From the NCBI GenBank assembly GCA_022478985.1, contig JAKSZP010012229.1, positions 1-64,000 of the forward strand: a stretch of DNA of 64,000 nt. Reading direction: 5' to 3'. Below, piece by piece: positions 43,901-56,899 of the stretch; within the stretch, counting starts at the first letter, position 1, and each line of letters starts with the position of its first letter. The notes below the pieces were generated by a model. It did not search any database. It saw only the letters and a program-made list of their open reading frames with translations, and was not told the DNA's origin. This stretch comes from Massospora cicadina. Lineage: Eukaryota > Entomophthoromycota > Entomophthoromycetes > Entomophthorales > Entomophthoraceae. Both the position numbers and the translations under genes were made by a program.

Positions 43901-46900
43901 AGAGGACTCATATGTTCTAAAAAGTATTTTAAGCTGAAAAATTGGTCTAGAAGTAAAAATGGAAGGTTTGCCATAAAATAACCTTCAGACATTCAGTCTT
44001 TGGATAATGTGTTTTATGATAATTTAGCAGTAGTGACTTCTCCAACATTGCACAGGGGCTTAGACTCAACCTACATATTCAAGTGATCAATTTCCACAAT
44101 AATTTACCATTGATTGGACTTTTTGTTAGGTAAAGGCCCAATAATGTTAGTTGAGATAGTATGACAAGCCCAAATTGAGATTACTTAGTCGATATTTGGT
44201 TTGGACTTGGTTGTTGTGATTGAAAAGTGTTGACATTTCATTAAAGCATCGTATATGTTAAATCTCATGTATTCCCAGTGGTAGCCCTGTTAGACCTGCA
44301 TCAAGGTTTTGATCAGTCCGCCATGCCCAACAATTTAGTGATCGTGCATTATGATTGATAATCTTTTGGATGGGTAGGGTATGGTAACTTTTAATCATCA
44401 CTTACAGTTTGTAAAACATAACACTTCAAATATCATTGTTCTTCAATAAATAAGCCAAGGGGCGCCTAATGAGGGGCTGATCATCATCTTACTTGCGGGC
44501 CTTCACTTTTCTTAAACAATTGGTCTGCATAAGGAGCTTGCGCGGAATGATGGGTAGCTGGGAAAGTACACCATCATTATGATGAACAGATCCCAATTGT
44601 GAAACTTCATGGTCATAAGCCTGAAACTTTGGTGCCCATCTACATAATCATACTTCAGGCTCCTTAAGGTTGTTTGCCACGACATAGAGGCATGGCTTGT
44701 CATGATTTAAAACGTATATTTATGAAGGTAAACGCGTAATTATTTAAAAGCAAAAAATATGGATAAACATTCGCGTTCTGTAACTGTATAACTTTTAACT
44801 GCTTAGTATAGCATGGCTGCAAAAGCAACTGAATTCTCCACCACATGCTCACTACATTAGAGAGAGAGCACCGCTTCATTGGCCATAAAAGAATTAACAA
44901 ATTAAACAATAAACAGACAGTTGAATTTAAGGTAACATAGAACTGGCTCTTAGGTTAGAGCTGCTTTTAGCTTGTCAAAGGTGACCTTGCATTACAGAGA
45001 CCATTGAAAGGCCGCTCCACTCCTTAGTAGTTAGAACAAGGGCCCAGAAATCTATACATATATTCTTATAAAATGATTTTAGTTTTATACCAATCCTTAA
45101 ATCACTTACATGTATGTCTTTTCTCAGGGCTCTTCATTCAGTTAACAGCATCAAGCTTTTGGGGCTACGGGCGTATCCCTTGAGTATTGATGATGTGCCC
45201 AGATACTCCATCTAAGTCTTTAAAAACTGACAATTTTTATATTTATTTCAGAGAGCCTTAGCAATCCACTTTCAGGATCTCCTATAAGTGGGATAAATGT
45301 TGTGTAAAAGTGCAGAAAAATACGGTAACATTATTAAGATATACTAAAATGCAGCCTAACTACAAATCACCTAATATGGTGTTCATGAATCTCTGAAATG
45401 TGACAATGCGTTACATAGAACTTGAAGCGTGCAAGTTGGTTGATATAGCCCCTGTAACGTGATTTTGGAGAAATTATTTATTATCTTTTGGCAGGTCAGT
45501 AGGCCAATTTCCACTGATGAGATTCAAATATGTGAATACTTGGCGCCTCATAAACAGTTGTGGGTGTTACCTATATGCAGTAAAGAGTACAAACCTTTTT
45601 TATAATTTTATTTAATTGACAATATGTTATATATATACAGCTGGAACCATCCCTTTTATTGGTGATAAGGACAGGACTGGCCCAAGGTCTGAAAAATGGC
45701 ATTATTATTCCTTTCCTTAACAGTTGATCATGTTAAATTTGCATGACTTCTTTTTTGGCTTAGTTACACCATATGAGCCATGAGCATATCAGTTGGGCAT
45801 CTTTGGTATTAATGTTATGTGTTGTTCAATAGTACACCTTAAATCATAATCACTGGTTACATTTTTGCGTCAAATCCTGTAGTAAGGACAAAGCTTGATA
45901 CTTTATCCTCCAAGAAGCCTTCCATTAATCTTATGAGGTAATTGCACATACTTTGAAGTGGCGTCAGGAAGATCAACTAAGATAGTTCTTAAAGCTTTCA
46001 ATTGTCAAAATCTTCTCTATGAGTATTTATTAATGAAAGTGACTTTCTGACATTTTGTTATAATGGCCTTCCAAGAGGTTAAATGCAGCCATGAGAACAT
46101 AGATCTCGGTGTCTCAGGGATGTCAAACTAGGAGACACAAGAGGCTCAATCTATGATTTTTCATATGGAGCATAGACTTCTCTTAGTAACCCATCAGGTA
46201 GATCCAGAGACAGTTCAGTGCTTACAGTACGCTTTTCACCCAGGCAGCAACCAACAACAAGTATATGTCTATAATGGGATACATTAACTTTCAGAAGTAG
46301 TGAGAGGATGACCAAACTACAAAGACCAACTTTGTTAAAAAATAGGAATCATTCCATCACAGTAAAACATATCAATAAAAATTGTATTTATCAGTAAGAG
46401 AAGCCTTTTTTTCATAATAACGTAAAGGCAATGACTAATTAAGGATCATGAAGTTGTTTTCTTGAATGATAAGGTGTGCTTTTAGATTTAAGGAATTTTA
46501 TAGCAATTTATGTTAATAGTTTTTAATTGGCAACAATTGACAATAGAGCTGACTTGAGATAAAAATCTCATAAAAAGAGCGCTTAAGCTTCTTTGCTGAT
46601 GGTGCTACCCAGACCAGTTATTCCTTATTGTAAACAATGGTCCAAAGAGGAGTGATTTTTATACACCTTGCAAAATGGCTTGTGATAAAATTGCTGGGGC
46701 CCCGCTATACTTATTGTGCAGACTTGGATCATATTTACTAGTATATTGATATAAGTGCAATTTGAGCATTAGTTTAAATTCACGTTTAATGAAAGAACAG
46801 AAGGGTTACCAAATTAATTAATTATACTCTTAGATTTCTTGAAAGTGTCTATAAGATGAATGTCTATCATCTCTGGGGTGAATCCACACTAACTCTTTTC

Positions 46901-48270
46901 AACAAGGGTAAAGCGTCCAGCTCTATGACTCCCAAAACTGGTCTCATTCTGAAAAGTTTTATGGTGTAAAGTTTGGAGACAAATTAATGATATTACTTCT
47001 CAACCTTAGCATGCTGGCTTCAGGTTACTGCTAGTTCTTAATAGGAATTAATTTATTCTGATTTTCTAATAAGATAGATGACTTTTTGATAATACTGTAT
47101 CCCTTAACTATTGTTGAATGCCTTTTTCCTGGCTCTAATTTCCACGCAAAAGTAATAAAGTTTTTAATGAGCTTTTTTTAGTACAGCTAGCAGGAAAGTG
47201 CTTTTTACTTGTAGACCCAGCAAGATATTTTCAAAGACTCCCTGATGAGGCTCCATATACCCACATCGTGGATAATACGTCTCTACTGCATTTTATTAAC
47301 CTGGCATTGACTAGATTGGCTGTACTATATTTCTAAATTGGGAAGACAAAAAGCGATCTCACACCACTTCTGATAATTATTGCCAATGTGTCTAAATCCT
47401 TTACTGATGCGTAAAAAGCTAACATTACAGCTTAGGATAAATTTAGTAGAGTTCTGAAAATGATCTTAATGTCAGATTTTTTCATGGCCTTTGTTCCTAG
47501 TACAAATTGATCCTCAGAATAGAATAGGTTTGTAAACTCAAACTTGTCTCATTCTTTTTTAGATAGTCATGAATTTGATCTTGAAAGTAGCCATCTTTCC
47601 TGGGCTACTAAATTCTCATAACATGGCATTTTCAATGACATTAGATCTCCAATTGTTCTTAGGGAGGTAAGGCATGATCAGGTCTCTACTTTGGTCATCC
47701 AAACAATTGATATTAGTGGTAGCCTTGAATAGGTCATCTTCTCCAAGCATGGTCATCCTAAACATCTTTAGAATATACTGTATGTTTCCATTATGATCAA
47801 ACTTTGTAAAAATAACAAGGTTTGAACCTCTGAATAGATCAGATTGACATTTTTGAGCAGCAGTACCAAAGGCAGTTTAGAAAGACCCAAAATGAGTCCC
47901 AAAATTAATAGGTTTGTTACTGTGACCCCTATCTTGAACTGGAGTTTCAGAGGACCAAGATAAGGCTAGAAGTGCATCTGGAATGCGACTTTAATTTTGA
48001 CTAATAAGGATAGATATGGACCCCACATTCAGTGCTTCATCTATAAATATTTCAGGATTGACTTGAGCTAAAATTTGAGGTTCACACTGGCAGCATCCTT
48101 CAATCAAGTTCGTTTTAAGAGCCATTCCTAGGTCCGTAGTTCCTCCTGGTCTTGTTCCACTTGATGTTTAGATTGTTTATTTATATTGATCTTAGTTCTC
48201 AAGTGGCGTATCAAGGCTTGGATTTCTTTTTAGGTTTCTAGTCCTAGTTAGCATCTTTAAGCTCTTGAGT
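43900..48270 (-). pseudogene. pol: Decayed Ty3/gypsy pol, minus strand
   Basis: Minus-strand readings in pol order from high to low coordinate. RT entry: LLRKGIIMPFFRPWASPVLI at about 45,730-45,670. RNase H lead: FQWSL, a stop, CKVTFDKLKAALT (45,030-44,970). RNase H end: PKFQAYDHEVSQLGSVHHN at about 44,640-44,580. Integrase core: ISTNIIGPLPNKKSNQ, a stop, IIVEIDHLN at about 44,162-44,085. 46-48.2 kb should hold gag and protease but shows nothing readable. LTRs not located. Long decay: stops every few dozen codons. Confidence 0.72.
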
Positions 48271-48274
48271 AATA

Positions 48275-48779
48275 TGGTTTTAACTTTTGGCGGTATTAAT
48301 TGAATCTTCTAGGCTGGCTTCACAGGTTTAGCACAGCTGAGCAGCGGATGGATGATATGAAGATTGTTGATCCTAAGTAATAAACAATAAAGTGATAAAA
48401 AGGAAGCTATCACCCCAACTAATACCAGTTTATTTAATATATAAAATAACGGACTACTTCTGTGAACCCTTTCCCTTCTCTCTTATCTTCCAAAAGACCT
48501 CTCCTCCCATTCTCTTTTTTGGATTTTAAATGTGCAATATTCTCAACTAATTTCGACCTATCAGCTTAGTAAAACTCTATTCACTAAAAATTTGGGGTTT
48601 TCGTCCCATCATTGAGCCTTTTGCAGGATTCCAACTATTTGCCAAACTATTATCTCCTTAATCAAATTTGCTTCCAGTTGACATAATCTACCACCTAAAT
48701 CTCAAGGCTCACCTTGACCAATAAAAATATGATCTGCCAAAAATATGGCTTATTGTTTAGTCATACTAAGTTCTCAACA
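48275..48779 (-). repeat. 3' LTR of the 48275-55636 element
   Basis: The minus strand begins TGTTGAGAAC right after a purine tract and ends ...AAAACCA. It aligns with 55140-55636 (shared GGATGATATGAAGAT, AATAACGGACTACTTC, TTTCGTCCCATCATTGAG). Confidence 0.88.
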
Positions 48780-48780
48780 T

Positions 48781-48790
48781 TACCCCCCTT
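48781..48790 (-). other. Polypurine tract
   Basis: AAGGGGGGTA on the minus strand directly precedes the 3' LTR. Confidence 0.7.
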
Positions 48791-49149
48791 GACTGAATGA
48801 TAAAGTCTCCTATTGCTTATACGCCCAAAGGAGCTTTGTGTGTACTTGGTTGGTAATCCAATAATTTTTGGGTTCCTTAATGGTATAGGCATTGATACCA
48901 GTCTTCTCAATTATCCCAAATGGACCAGTCCATACGTTGGCGAGCTTTTTCTTCCTTCCAAATCCATGTTGGTCATGGAAAAAGACATAATCTCCTTCAG
49001 AGAACTGTGGGAGTCTGCTGCATCTTTTTGGTCAGCCTCCTGATCATGAATCTTCTTAGCTAAACTGGTAGAATAAGCTTCAGTCTGAAGTTTTAGCAGC
49101 GTTTCCATTAAGTCAGCCAGATAACGCTGTGGTTATACTCCACTAAAGT

Positions 49150-49640
49150 CCTCAACACAGGAGTAAAGCAATGCGGGAAAATCTGGATGTCTTATAAAGT
49201 GATTGGAAATTACTCTCCTGTCAACAAGGTGTATCTGATATAATTAGAAAATATGGAGGTGGATAGGAGGGTACTCCACTCAAAGGGGCGATCCTTTATG
49301 AGCTTGCAGAGAATGTTCACCAATGTTCTATTAACCCATTCAACCATCCCATTAGATTCAGGGTGGTATGATGTAGTTAAGACCCCGCAGATTGCCATTA
49401 GTCCATGAAACTTGGGAAGGACATGAAACGTGAAATTTCCCTTTTATCTGTAGTATTAAACTGCGAACAGTCATGTCACTGTATGACACACTCCATAATG
49501 AACTTGGTGGTGGTGACAGCCCCTAGATTGTTGATCGCTCTTTCTTCCACCCATCTTGCCAAGTGATCAATTGCTACTAGTAAATACTTAAAGCAGTTTG
49601 CACCACTCAGCGAGGCCTCATCACATCGAGGGAAACAGCG
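49150..49640 (-). pseudogene. pol: Integrase remnant of the 48-kb element
   Basis: About 49,600-49,480 reads YLLVAIDHLARWVEERAI and TTTKFIMECVIQ. 49398-49210 has SYHPESNGMVEWVNRTL, the segment holding the last catalytic Glu (here VEW). The first-Asp block upstream and the C-terminus are disrupted. Confidence 0.82.
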
Positions 49641-50089
49641 TGCCACGCGAAATGGGGATTAACCAGTTGGTAGGTAGTTATCTAGTGTAACTGTTTCTTT
49701 ACTTGAAACTGGTGATAACAAGCAACTGTCTCAAGCACGCTGTAACTCATGCTCTCCAAATAGTAGCGGGGTCACAAAAACTCCAACGTTTTCCGCATCC
49801 CTCCAGGACTTACCGCCTTATGAGCATCCACATTAATTTCTAACCTAACAGAAGGTTTTAGGAAACTCAGCATCGATTCTCCAATTTTCTTATATAGATC
49901 CCATTTCACAAGAATGTATCCCATCTAAGACCATCTAGCGCCTTGATCACGTGTGGCGGATCATCATGATATCTGCCCATCTTCATCTTCTCATAAAAGA
50001 TGTCTGCCAAATCCACCATAATGACGATCGTTAGTAAACGCAAGAGACAGTCTGCATTCTGATGTTTGCCCCTTGCCGGTGCACTATAT

Positions 50090-50450
50090 CAAAGTCATAA
50101 GCTTGGAGCTTCAATGACCATCACACGAGCCATCCTTTAGATTCCCAAAGATTCTTCAGTTAACGTAAGGATGCATGATCCGTTACCACTAAAATTTTAC
50201 TCTGCGGTGGTATACCTGAAACTGTTTATATGCATACTACAGATTATCACTTGCACTCAGTCATGGTGTAGTTACATTCATGAAAATTTAAGATTTGGCT
50301 ACAAAACGCGACAGGGCACTCCACACTGTCATCATCCTTCTGGGATAATACTGCCCCTATGGCGGAATATGAAGCATTTGTTTGCACAATATATTTAATT
50401 TCAAAATTAGGGTATATCAAAACTGGTGCGCTTACCAGCATGGTCTGAAA
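50090..50450 (-). pseudogene. pol: RNase H remnant of the 48-kb element
   Basis: 50441-50247 reads APVLIYPNFEIKYIVQTNAS, then YSAIGAVLSQKDD and FHECNYTMTECK. The normal TDAS has become TNAS, losing an active-site Asp. 50,240-50,100 continues as broken RNase H (WLVxxQYDFDIVH-like). Confidence 0.82.
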
Positions 50451-50699
50451 GACTGTGAAAGCGTTTTTGACATAGTTTAATCCTTTTAATGGTGGCGTTA
50501 TTCTTCAATAAATTAAAGTGTGGTGCCCCAATAAATGAAGTTAAGAATGAACTGCTAATAGTATCTGACCATCCCCAAAAACAAATGAATATTGCACTTA
50601 TCACCTGGCTGAGTCATCTTGTGTATAGCTTCCACCTTTGCTGTCTGAGGTTTACGACCTTTTGAGTCTACCACTAACCTGAATATTCCAATTGCTTCA

Positions 50700-51364
50700 G
50701 GAAAAATGGCACTTTTGAGGCTTAGAATTTATGTTAGTGTCAACAAGTTGGCATAAAACTTGCTCTTAAGTGGTCGAGATGCTTCATGAATATCCACGAG
50801 AAAACATTGATATTGTTGATTTAGACTAGAACACAGGACACCTTCATGTCGCCCAAGATGGTGTCCATAGTCCGCTGGAATGTAGCTGGGGCGTTGCACA
50901 ACCCATGAGGCATACGCATGAATTGGAAAACCCTATAAGGTGATTATGGCACATTTCTACTGTTCCACCACTGGCAACTCGATCTGCCACTACCCTGATA
51001 TCAATTCCATGGCAGAAAAAAGTTAGCACCTCACAGCCAATCTAAAGCGTCATCAATCTGCGGAAGAGGATATTATTCTTTCTTCATGACATTATTAAGC
51101 TTCCAGTAGTCAATGACCACCAGTTAATGCCATCTTTTTTCTTAACAATTGGCACTATCAATGCCTCTGGACTCTTATCCTCTCAAACATTCCCTGGATA
51201 ATCAATTTGTCTGCCTCATCAGAAACAACTTCCTCCACAGCTTTTGAGCTCTGAATAAGCCGTGACTGAATGGGAGGGTGATCACCTGTGTCTACCCAAT
51301 GCATGACTCCGCACGCACATCCTAATTTGTGGTCATTGGATGCAAAATTACTCGATACTTTCAA
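50700..51364 (-). pseudogene. pol: Reverse transcriptase remnant of the 48-kb element, catalytic pair lost
   Basis: 51364-51158 is the RT entry (WVDTGDHPPIQSRLI, then EVVSDEADKLIIQGMFE). About 50,900-50,780 reads GLCNAPATFQRTMDTILGDM, then VLV, a stop and INNINVFS, where VYLDDI.VFS is expected. Thus Tyr is now a stop and both catalytic Asp are Asn (50823-50812). Both Asp-to-Asn changes are single G-to-A transitions on the coding strand. Confidence 0.87.
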
Positions 51365-51855
51365 AACAGGGCCAACACCCTATCCTTTTGTTCCTCTAAC
51401 AGCCCAGTCAGAGCTTCATGTGGAACCACTGTCATTACACCAAATGAGGTTTCTACAGGTAAGCCGAGGTCCTGCTAAGGCCCAAAATCATAAATACAAT
51501 GAACCTCATCAATAGGAGTCAAGTGTAAATAACCCACCACTTGGTGCCTTTAGACCGTCATAGACTCCTTCCGTAGGTTCATTAAAAATACTTTCACTTT
51601 CCTATGCCCTGATAACAGTAATCCAGGAGCTACATGGGGTTTGAGCCGCGATTGCTGGTAGAGCCCTATAGTTTACTCATAGAGCCCATCCAGGATGTCT
51701 AATTTTGAGCTTCGTTTCTAGTATGACCTAATGCCCAAAGGTATACTTATGGCGTTTGCAGCTTGTACTGAATGTCATTGTACTCGTAAATCTTTTTAGG
51801 CAGAGCTCTAGTCCTTTGCTTCATTTACCAATATCATACAGGAATCCCCCCATCA

Positions 51856-52482
51856 CTATACACAAAAATTAATTTGACTAGAGAAGATTGGGTCCTTTGG
51901 GACTCTACTAGAGGTAAAATAGATAGGGGTCTGTTGTCTAAGTATACTAGTCTTTTCCTCCGCCATTTTGACCACTTCCCCAAATCGCCACATGAACGCA
52001 ACTCTGATCAACATGTCATAATTATTAGGCAGGACCACCACTGGGTCAGAAGGCCTAACTGAATTGAACTTCTGAGGTAACACTTTGTAAGCGCCATCCA
52101 ACACAGCACTCTGTATCCTAAGAAATACCATACAATGCTCAATGTTTCACATCAGGATTCAGTAGAAGCTTAGCCACGAGCTTGGTGGATAATATTGACC
52201 TGAGTGCCAGTATCTATAATAGCTTGGCTTTTGTATTCTGAATAAAAAAATCACTTAAGTACACTCCAATTAAGAAGAACCATTGGTGTCTACCACATGA
52301 ACATCCAAGGGCCTTTTGTTATAAAAAAGTGAAAATACTGGAAATGACATGAGGATACTCCTAAGCAATCTTTCTACTGGATTTGCAACGTTTACCCCCA
52401 CTAGGGCGGTGACTTCCATCGAGGGTCTTACTTCGCCTGTGCCATTTTGCTCAAGGATTTGCCGGGCGTAAAACTTTTTCAC
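51856..52482 (-). pseudogene. Aspartic protease remnant of the 48-kb element
   Basis: Minus strand at 52,240-52,196 reads KSQAIIDTGTQVNII with the active-site DTG at 52214-52206. 52131-51856 downstream includes VVVLPNNYDMLIRVAFMWRFG, comparable to the hydrophobic second half of the protease at 16204-16560. 52482-52270 upstream is the linker from gag. Confidence 0.75.
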
Positions 52483-52699
52483 ATCTCACTGGAACTCCAA
52501 GTCTGTAGGGTATGGTCGCTCTCCTGGGTTGAGGCTGAGATATCATGGGGAAATTGGTAATATAAAAAGTAACAGGGGAGAGAACTGGGACTGATGCAAA
52601 GTGACTCACGAGAATCATCAGGAACAAATAAATTTGGATTAGCAGAAGTAGAGCGTCCCATATCTACTCCGCTCAAACCTTTCCCTTTTCAATCAGGGA

Positions 52700-55110
52700 C
52701 AGTGGTACTGCATGAACATACAGTTTGCCAGGGCAGTTAGCTACATTGCGACCTCTTTGGCTGCATGAGAAACAAGCATTCATAAATGGCTCTTGTCTCG
52801 TATCACACTAAAGATCTAGGTCAGAAGTTAAATGAGTAATTTTAATATAGCCAAGAATGAGCCAATTGAGCATAAGGAGGCCAGAAAGGACCCGCCAATG
52901 GTTAAGTGGACGAGTACACCCAACGGATTATAATGAGTCATTGGCGTTCATTTCTTGATGGGGATTTGGTGGCGGTCACAGGGGCTTTCTGATCCACGTT
53001 AGGAGCACTAAAAGTGACAGTGAGATGGCGTAAATGATAGACAATTTGTAATAACTCCGCATCTTCTTGAAAAATGTGGCCCATAGCATCATAAATCTCT
53101 TGATATGGCTTAAAAGCTGATGTCATAGCTATACCCATATCCTCATTAATTAAAATAATTGCTCTCACTAACACGTGAGCCTCAGCCATAAACCGCTTCA
53201 TAAACTCCATCAAGGACTTGTTCTTTTAAAACTTTATTGTCAGTAATATGGCCTTACGCTACGTCATCTTCACCACACCCCAGAACAGATAAAGCATGGT
53301 CTCCTTCAATTCTTTAGGTTATGCACTACTCTTGAGGTAATATGTAACCTGGTCAGTGCTCTTGACATCCAGAGCGGATAACAACAGTTTAGCTTTACAC
53401 TGGTCTGATGCTCCCTCCACAGAGATATAAATTGTTTGAATATCCACTCATGTCCCATCTCAACTGAAAGGCACCAGCTTCTTTTTCTGTACAAACTCGC
53501 CTGGTTCCATGCTTCAGGCTCAGGGAAAAGACAAGTTAGGTTCAGATTGGCCAAGGGGAACATCCCCTTGTGGGAAAGAATAGGGTTGCAAGGGCGGATG
53601 CAAATCTGCTGTAGTTGACTGGGAAGAGGTTGGATTGCTGGGAGGGACTGCCGTGACAACTGAGAGGTACTTGATGGCTGAATCATAGTATTCCTTACCA
53701 GAATCGCTGCTGGTCATGCCCTTACTTCCTTCGCCAGTCTGTGAAGCGAAAAGTTCATCTATTATCTGCTCCGCTTTGAACAAATTACAGTTACACCGTC
53801 CATCTCTCACCCTCTGCCTAAGCTCTTCAACTTTTTTCTTTAATTAACGGCGGAATTCTCGCTGAGTCTAATTTATGCTCCATTTTATGAAGCCATGTGA
53901 GGAACTCCTCCAACGTGCCCTACATTCTTGAGTGCTGCCATCCAGTGTCATGAGCTTGTTGGTTAGCTTCATCCACTTGATTGATTAAAGCAGCTTGTTT
54001 CCACACCAGCTCCTCATTAGACCGTTGCAGGTCTTCTATCTGTACTCACATATTGACGTACTCCACCATCTCAACAAACAGAAGCATAATGGATCTATCT
54101 CAAGATTCTTGGCTGGAACTCTCCAGATGATTGATCCAACCTATCAATTGCCCATATTATCAGGTTGCTAAGAAAGGGCTGGTCAAATGTCAGCAGCCCG
54201 CTGATTACTTCACTCAGCTTAAAGTTAGCTAAATTTTAGTGCCACTGTGTTAGTGTGATCAGTCACCCACCGCTCTAACAGGGCAACCCAGTCCTTATCC
54301 AATCTACGCAAGTATCAATCTCTTCCACCCATTCAGATATATCCACCATGAATCACTCAGTGTTACTACCCAGTGCTGTGACATCCCGTATCCATTCACC
54401 CAAAAGCCCACACTGGAATAAAAATCTCTCTATTTACTCAGGGCATCTCATCTTTCAAGCATGGAACTAATTGGTCTAAGCGGTTGCAGACATCCATGAC
54501 ATGGCTATCTACGTGCACTAGCGCCCCCTGTATCTCTGATAAAGAGTGGTTGAGGCGTAAAAGCAAGAGGCGAGTGTCAATCTGTTGCATTTGAACAAAC
54601 TGCATGACATTGCTGATTTCAATATTCTTCTGATCCAACACACGTAAAAGTTGGCGGATTAAAGGCTGAACATATGCAACCAGGTATTCCTCAACTACAT
54701 GGGAACTAAGCCAGCTAGACAACCCTGTTGTGGTAGCATCTAGGTAAGACACATACAATTCATAATGGGCTTCTTGGTCTCGTTGATTAAAAAGAGGCTC
54801 AGGGTATTTTCACCTAAATATAATTTGTAGAGGCGGTGACCCCGCAAGAACCATTCCATGATAACCTGCAGTTGCTGAGGGGTTACATTTGTGGATATGC
54901 CCTATTGGTCTGACTCTAACATGGGGCAAGCTGTTAATTGCAAGTCCATACTGGTTACCTTGTCTCATGGTTCCGTTACTGTAAATAGTGCCAGTTCCTT
55001 GTTATATGTATCCATTGGCTCACTGGATTATCAATTATAAAACCCTATTAAATTCTATTATAAATTAGTGGGGCTCGTCCTGATGCCCAAATCGCCATTG
55101 TACTACAATT
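52700..55110 (-). pseudogene. gag: Gag remnant of the 48-kb element
   Basis: CFSCSQRGRNVANC at about 52,780-52,728 is a nucleocapsid knuckle in which the His is Arg. 53213-52938, 53810-53520 and 54758-54438 are open stretches of 91-106 codons upstream. 54758-54438 is Leu/Gln-rich with heptad-like spacing (possible coiled coil). None has a recognisable named domain. They are interpreted as gag from position and the knuckle. Confidence 0.65.
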
Positions 55111-55120
55111 GACCAGTGGC

Positions 55121-55138
55121 CCCCTGTAGTGAGAACCA
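55121..55138 (-). other. Primer-binding site candidate
   Basis: TGGTTCTCACTACAGGGG on the minus strand, one base after the LTR. It matches 18370-18353 at 16 of 18 positions. The matching tRNA was not identified. Confidence 0.7.
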
Positions 55139-55139
55139 C

Positions 55140-55636
55140 TGTTAACTTTTGGTGGTATCAACTATATAAGCTAATCTGTTTACACAAGTTTAACACCACT
55201 GAGCAACGTATGGATGATATGAAGATCACTGACTCTTAGTAGATAATAACAAGATATAAAAATATGAATTTAATACTCCAACGGACACTAATTTATTATA
55301 TATAATAACGGACTACTTCCTCTAACACTTTTCCCTCTTTCTTCACTTCCAAAAGACCTCCTGTCTCTATTATCTCTTTTGGCTCTTAATCTTTTGTAAT
55401 CCTGGTCAACCTCGACCCACCGCTTAGTAACTCTCTATGCAATAAAATTTTAGGGGTTTCGTCCCATCATTGAGGCTTTGGCGGAATTCCCTCTATTTGC
55501 CAAACTAATATCACTTCTATCAATTTTGCTTCTTGTTGAAATAATCTACCGCCCACATCTTGAGGCTCACCTTGACTAATATAATACAATCTGACAAACA
55601 TATTACTTATCACGCAGTCATACCAGTTTCATGACA
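55140..55636 (-). repeat. 5' LTR of the 48275-55636 element
   Basis: The minus strand starts TGTCATGAAAC and ends ...AAAGTTAACA, a standard TG...CA form. Partner of 48275-48779; clearly diverged, so the insertion is old. Confidence 0.88.
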
Positions 55637-56188
55637 CAAGTGTTCCTAGGAATGGTAGGGTTTAGAGGCAATTTGTACCCTGGTCCGCTGACTTAGATGA
55701 GATCTTGGTATTCCTTTAAATGAATGTACCTTATAATCAGGACTCTGATCAGGACCTGTCTTCCAATCTTCCTAGGACTGCAATCATCTCTCAGCTTATG
55801 TTAATCCATTTCAATTTTGCTAACCATATGTATTATTTAAAGAATCCAGCGATGTCACTGTTGGGGCCATCCTAGACCAACTGGACGAATAACAAGTAGA
55901 CTGACTTGATGCTTCTTTCAGAAATAACCTGACAAAAGTAAATAGGAACTACAGCGTCACTAAACATGAAAGTTTAGCTGCATTGCTCTTGGTCAAGCAC
56001 ATGCAACTGTACCTATATGGGACCATTTCACTATTGTCACTGTTCATGCTTTCTTAAAGTGGCTGTAGAAGATGAAAGATACTAATGATCTATTGAACAA
56101 GTGGTCTCTCTAGCTACAGAGCTACGACTTTTTAATAGTACATTGGGTGAGCACGACTCATCAAAATGCATATGGGCTATCCAGGATG
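55637..56188 (+). pseudogene. pol: Outer Ty3/gypsy element, left part (RT connection and RNase H)
   Basis: Starts inside the RT connection (FLGMVGF at about 55,643). RNase H follows: SDVTVGAILDQLDE (55,850-55,890), NRNYSVTKHESLAALLLVKH (55,942-56,000) and a degraded NAYGLSRM-type end. It stops at 56188, where a younger element inserted after duplicating GGATG, and continues at 61741. Confidence 0.82.
56184..56188. repeat. Ty3/gypsy target-site duplication, left copy
   Basis: GGATG, repeated at 61741-61745 immediately after the 3' LTR. Confidence 0.87.
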
Positions 56189-56860
56189 TGTAACGGATCA
56201 GGGTCAGCAAGATCTGTACATCAACCTTGTGAATATCGGCTCAAATTTGCGCATAAATTTGGAGGTCAGATTTTGGAAGTCAGACCAATCACAAAAGACA
56301 CTAGTAACAGAAGTCGTAGGTAAGGATTCAGTGATTTGAGAGTGAGGACTGATGTGTTGTATTAAATGCCCAAGGTCTCAAATCCTCCAAGTTTTTGTTA
56401 TGTGGGACTCAGGTTCACATGCAACAATGTGGATGTCGCTTGAGAGCTTAATTTAGGGTTTGAATACATTAAACTCTCGAAAATGCTTTAAAAATGAGAA
56501 AATGGCAACTGGAAATACAGTTTCGTTTTCTCAAAGGAAAACTACAATAAAAAATCGGATTGCTTGCTTTAAAATTAAGTTTATTTATAAGAGGAATTTT
56601 GGTCAGAATAACCCAAACAATGAGCTCAGCAAGTGAGCTAGGCCAAGCCCTGGCCTCGCTTGTGGAACTATCTTGGGGACAGGATTTACTGTTTGCATGC
56701 AGCATCGCCGGGACTTTAGTCTGTGAATGCATTGAAAACTTGGGAAATGGCACATGGGTGAGAGGTTGGTTCTCCGCAGAACTATCAGTCATGTGGTTGG
56801 TGACATGGCTGATGCTGCAAAACTCATTTGTCACATATTGAAAAGAATTTGTGCATTACA
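56189..56860 (+). repeat. 5' LTR of the 56189-61740 element
   Basis: TGTAACGGATCAGG...GCATTACA. AATAAA at 56546-56551 could be the polyadenylation signal, and TTTATAAG at 56584-56591 is a TATA-like motif. Their order (polyA signal before TATA) makes it unlikely that both are used. ORFs at 56560-56841 and 56469-56834 are LTR sequence, repeated in the 3' LTR. Confidence 0.92.
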
Positions 56861-56899
56861 TAAAACGAAACTCAGTAACTTTTCTCACTGCCTTGTGGG

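Larger units (their letters stand above)
48275..55636 (-). mobile_element. Ty3/gypsy LTR retrotransposon, 7.36 kb, minus strand
   Basis: Two ~500-bp LTRs (48275-48779 and 55140-55636), a primer-binding-site candidate, a polypurine tract and gag-PR-RT-RNase H-INT remnants on the minus strand. No chromodomain. The primer site resembles that of the 12145-19369 element (16 of 18 bases), so the two are probably related lineages. No TSD is visible: TAATA on the left, CAAGT on the right. The RT catalytic site is destroyed. Confidence 0.88.

Noticed and set aside
48270..55641. Possible TSD for the 48-55 kb element
   Set aside because: TAATA and CAAGT do not match, and shifting the edges by a few bases did not produce a repeat.
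56469..56841. Overlapping 93- and 121-codon ORFs on both strands
   Set aside because: Inside the 5' LTR; the same region in the 3' LTR is only partly open, so these are not genes.
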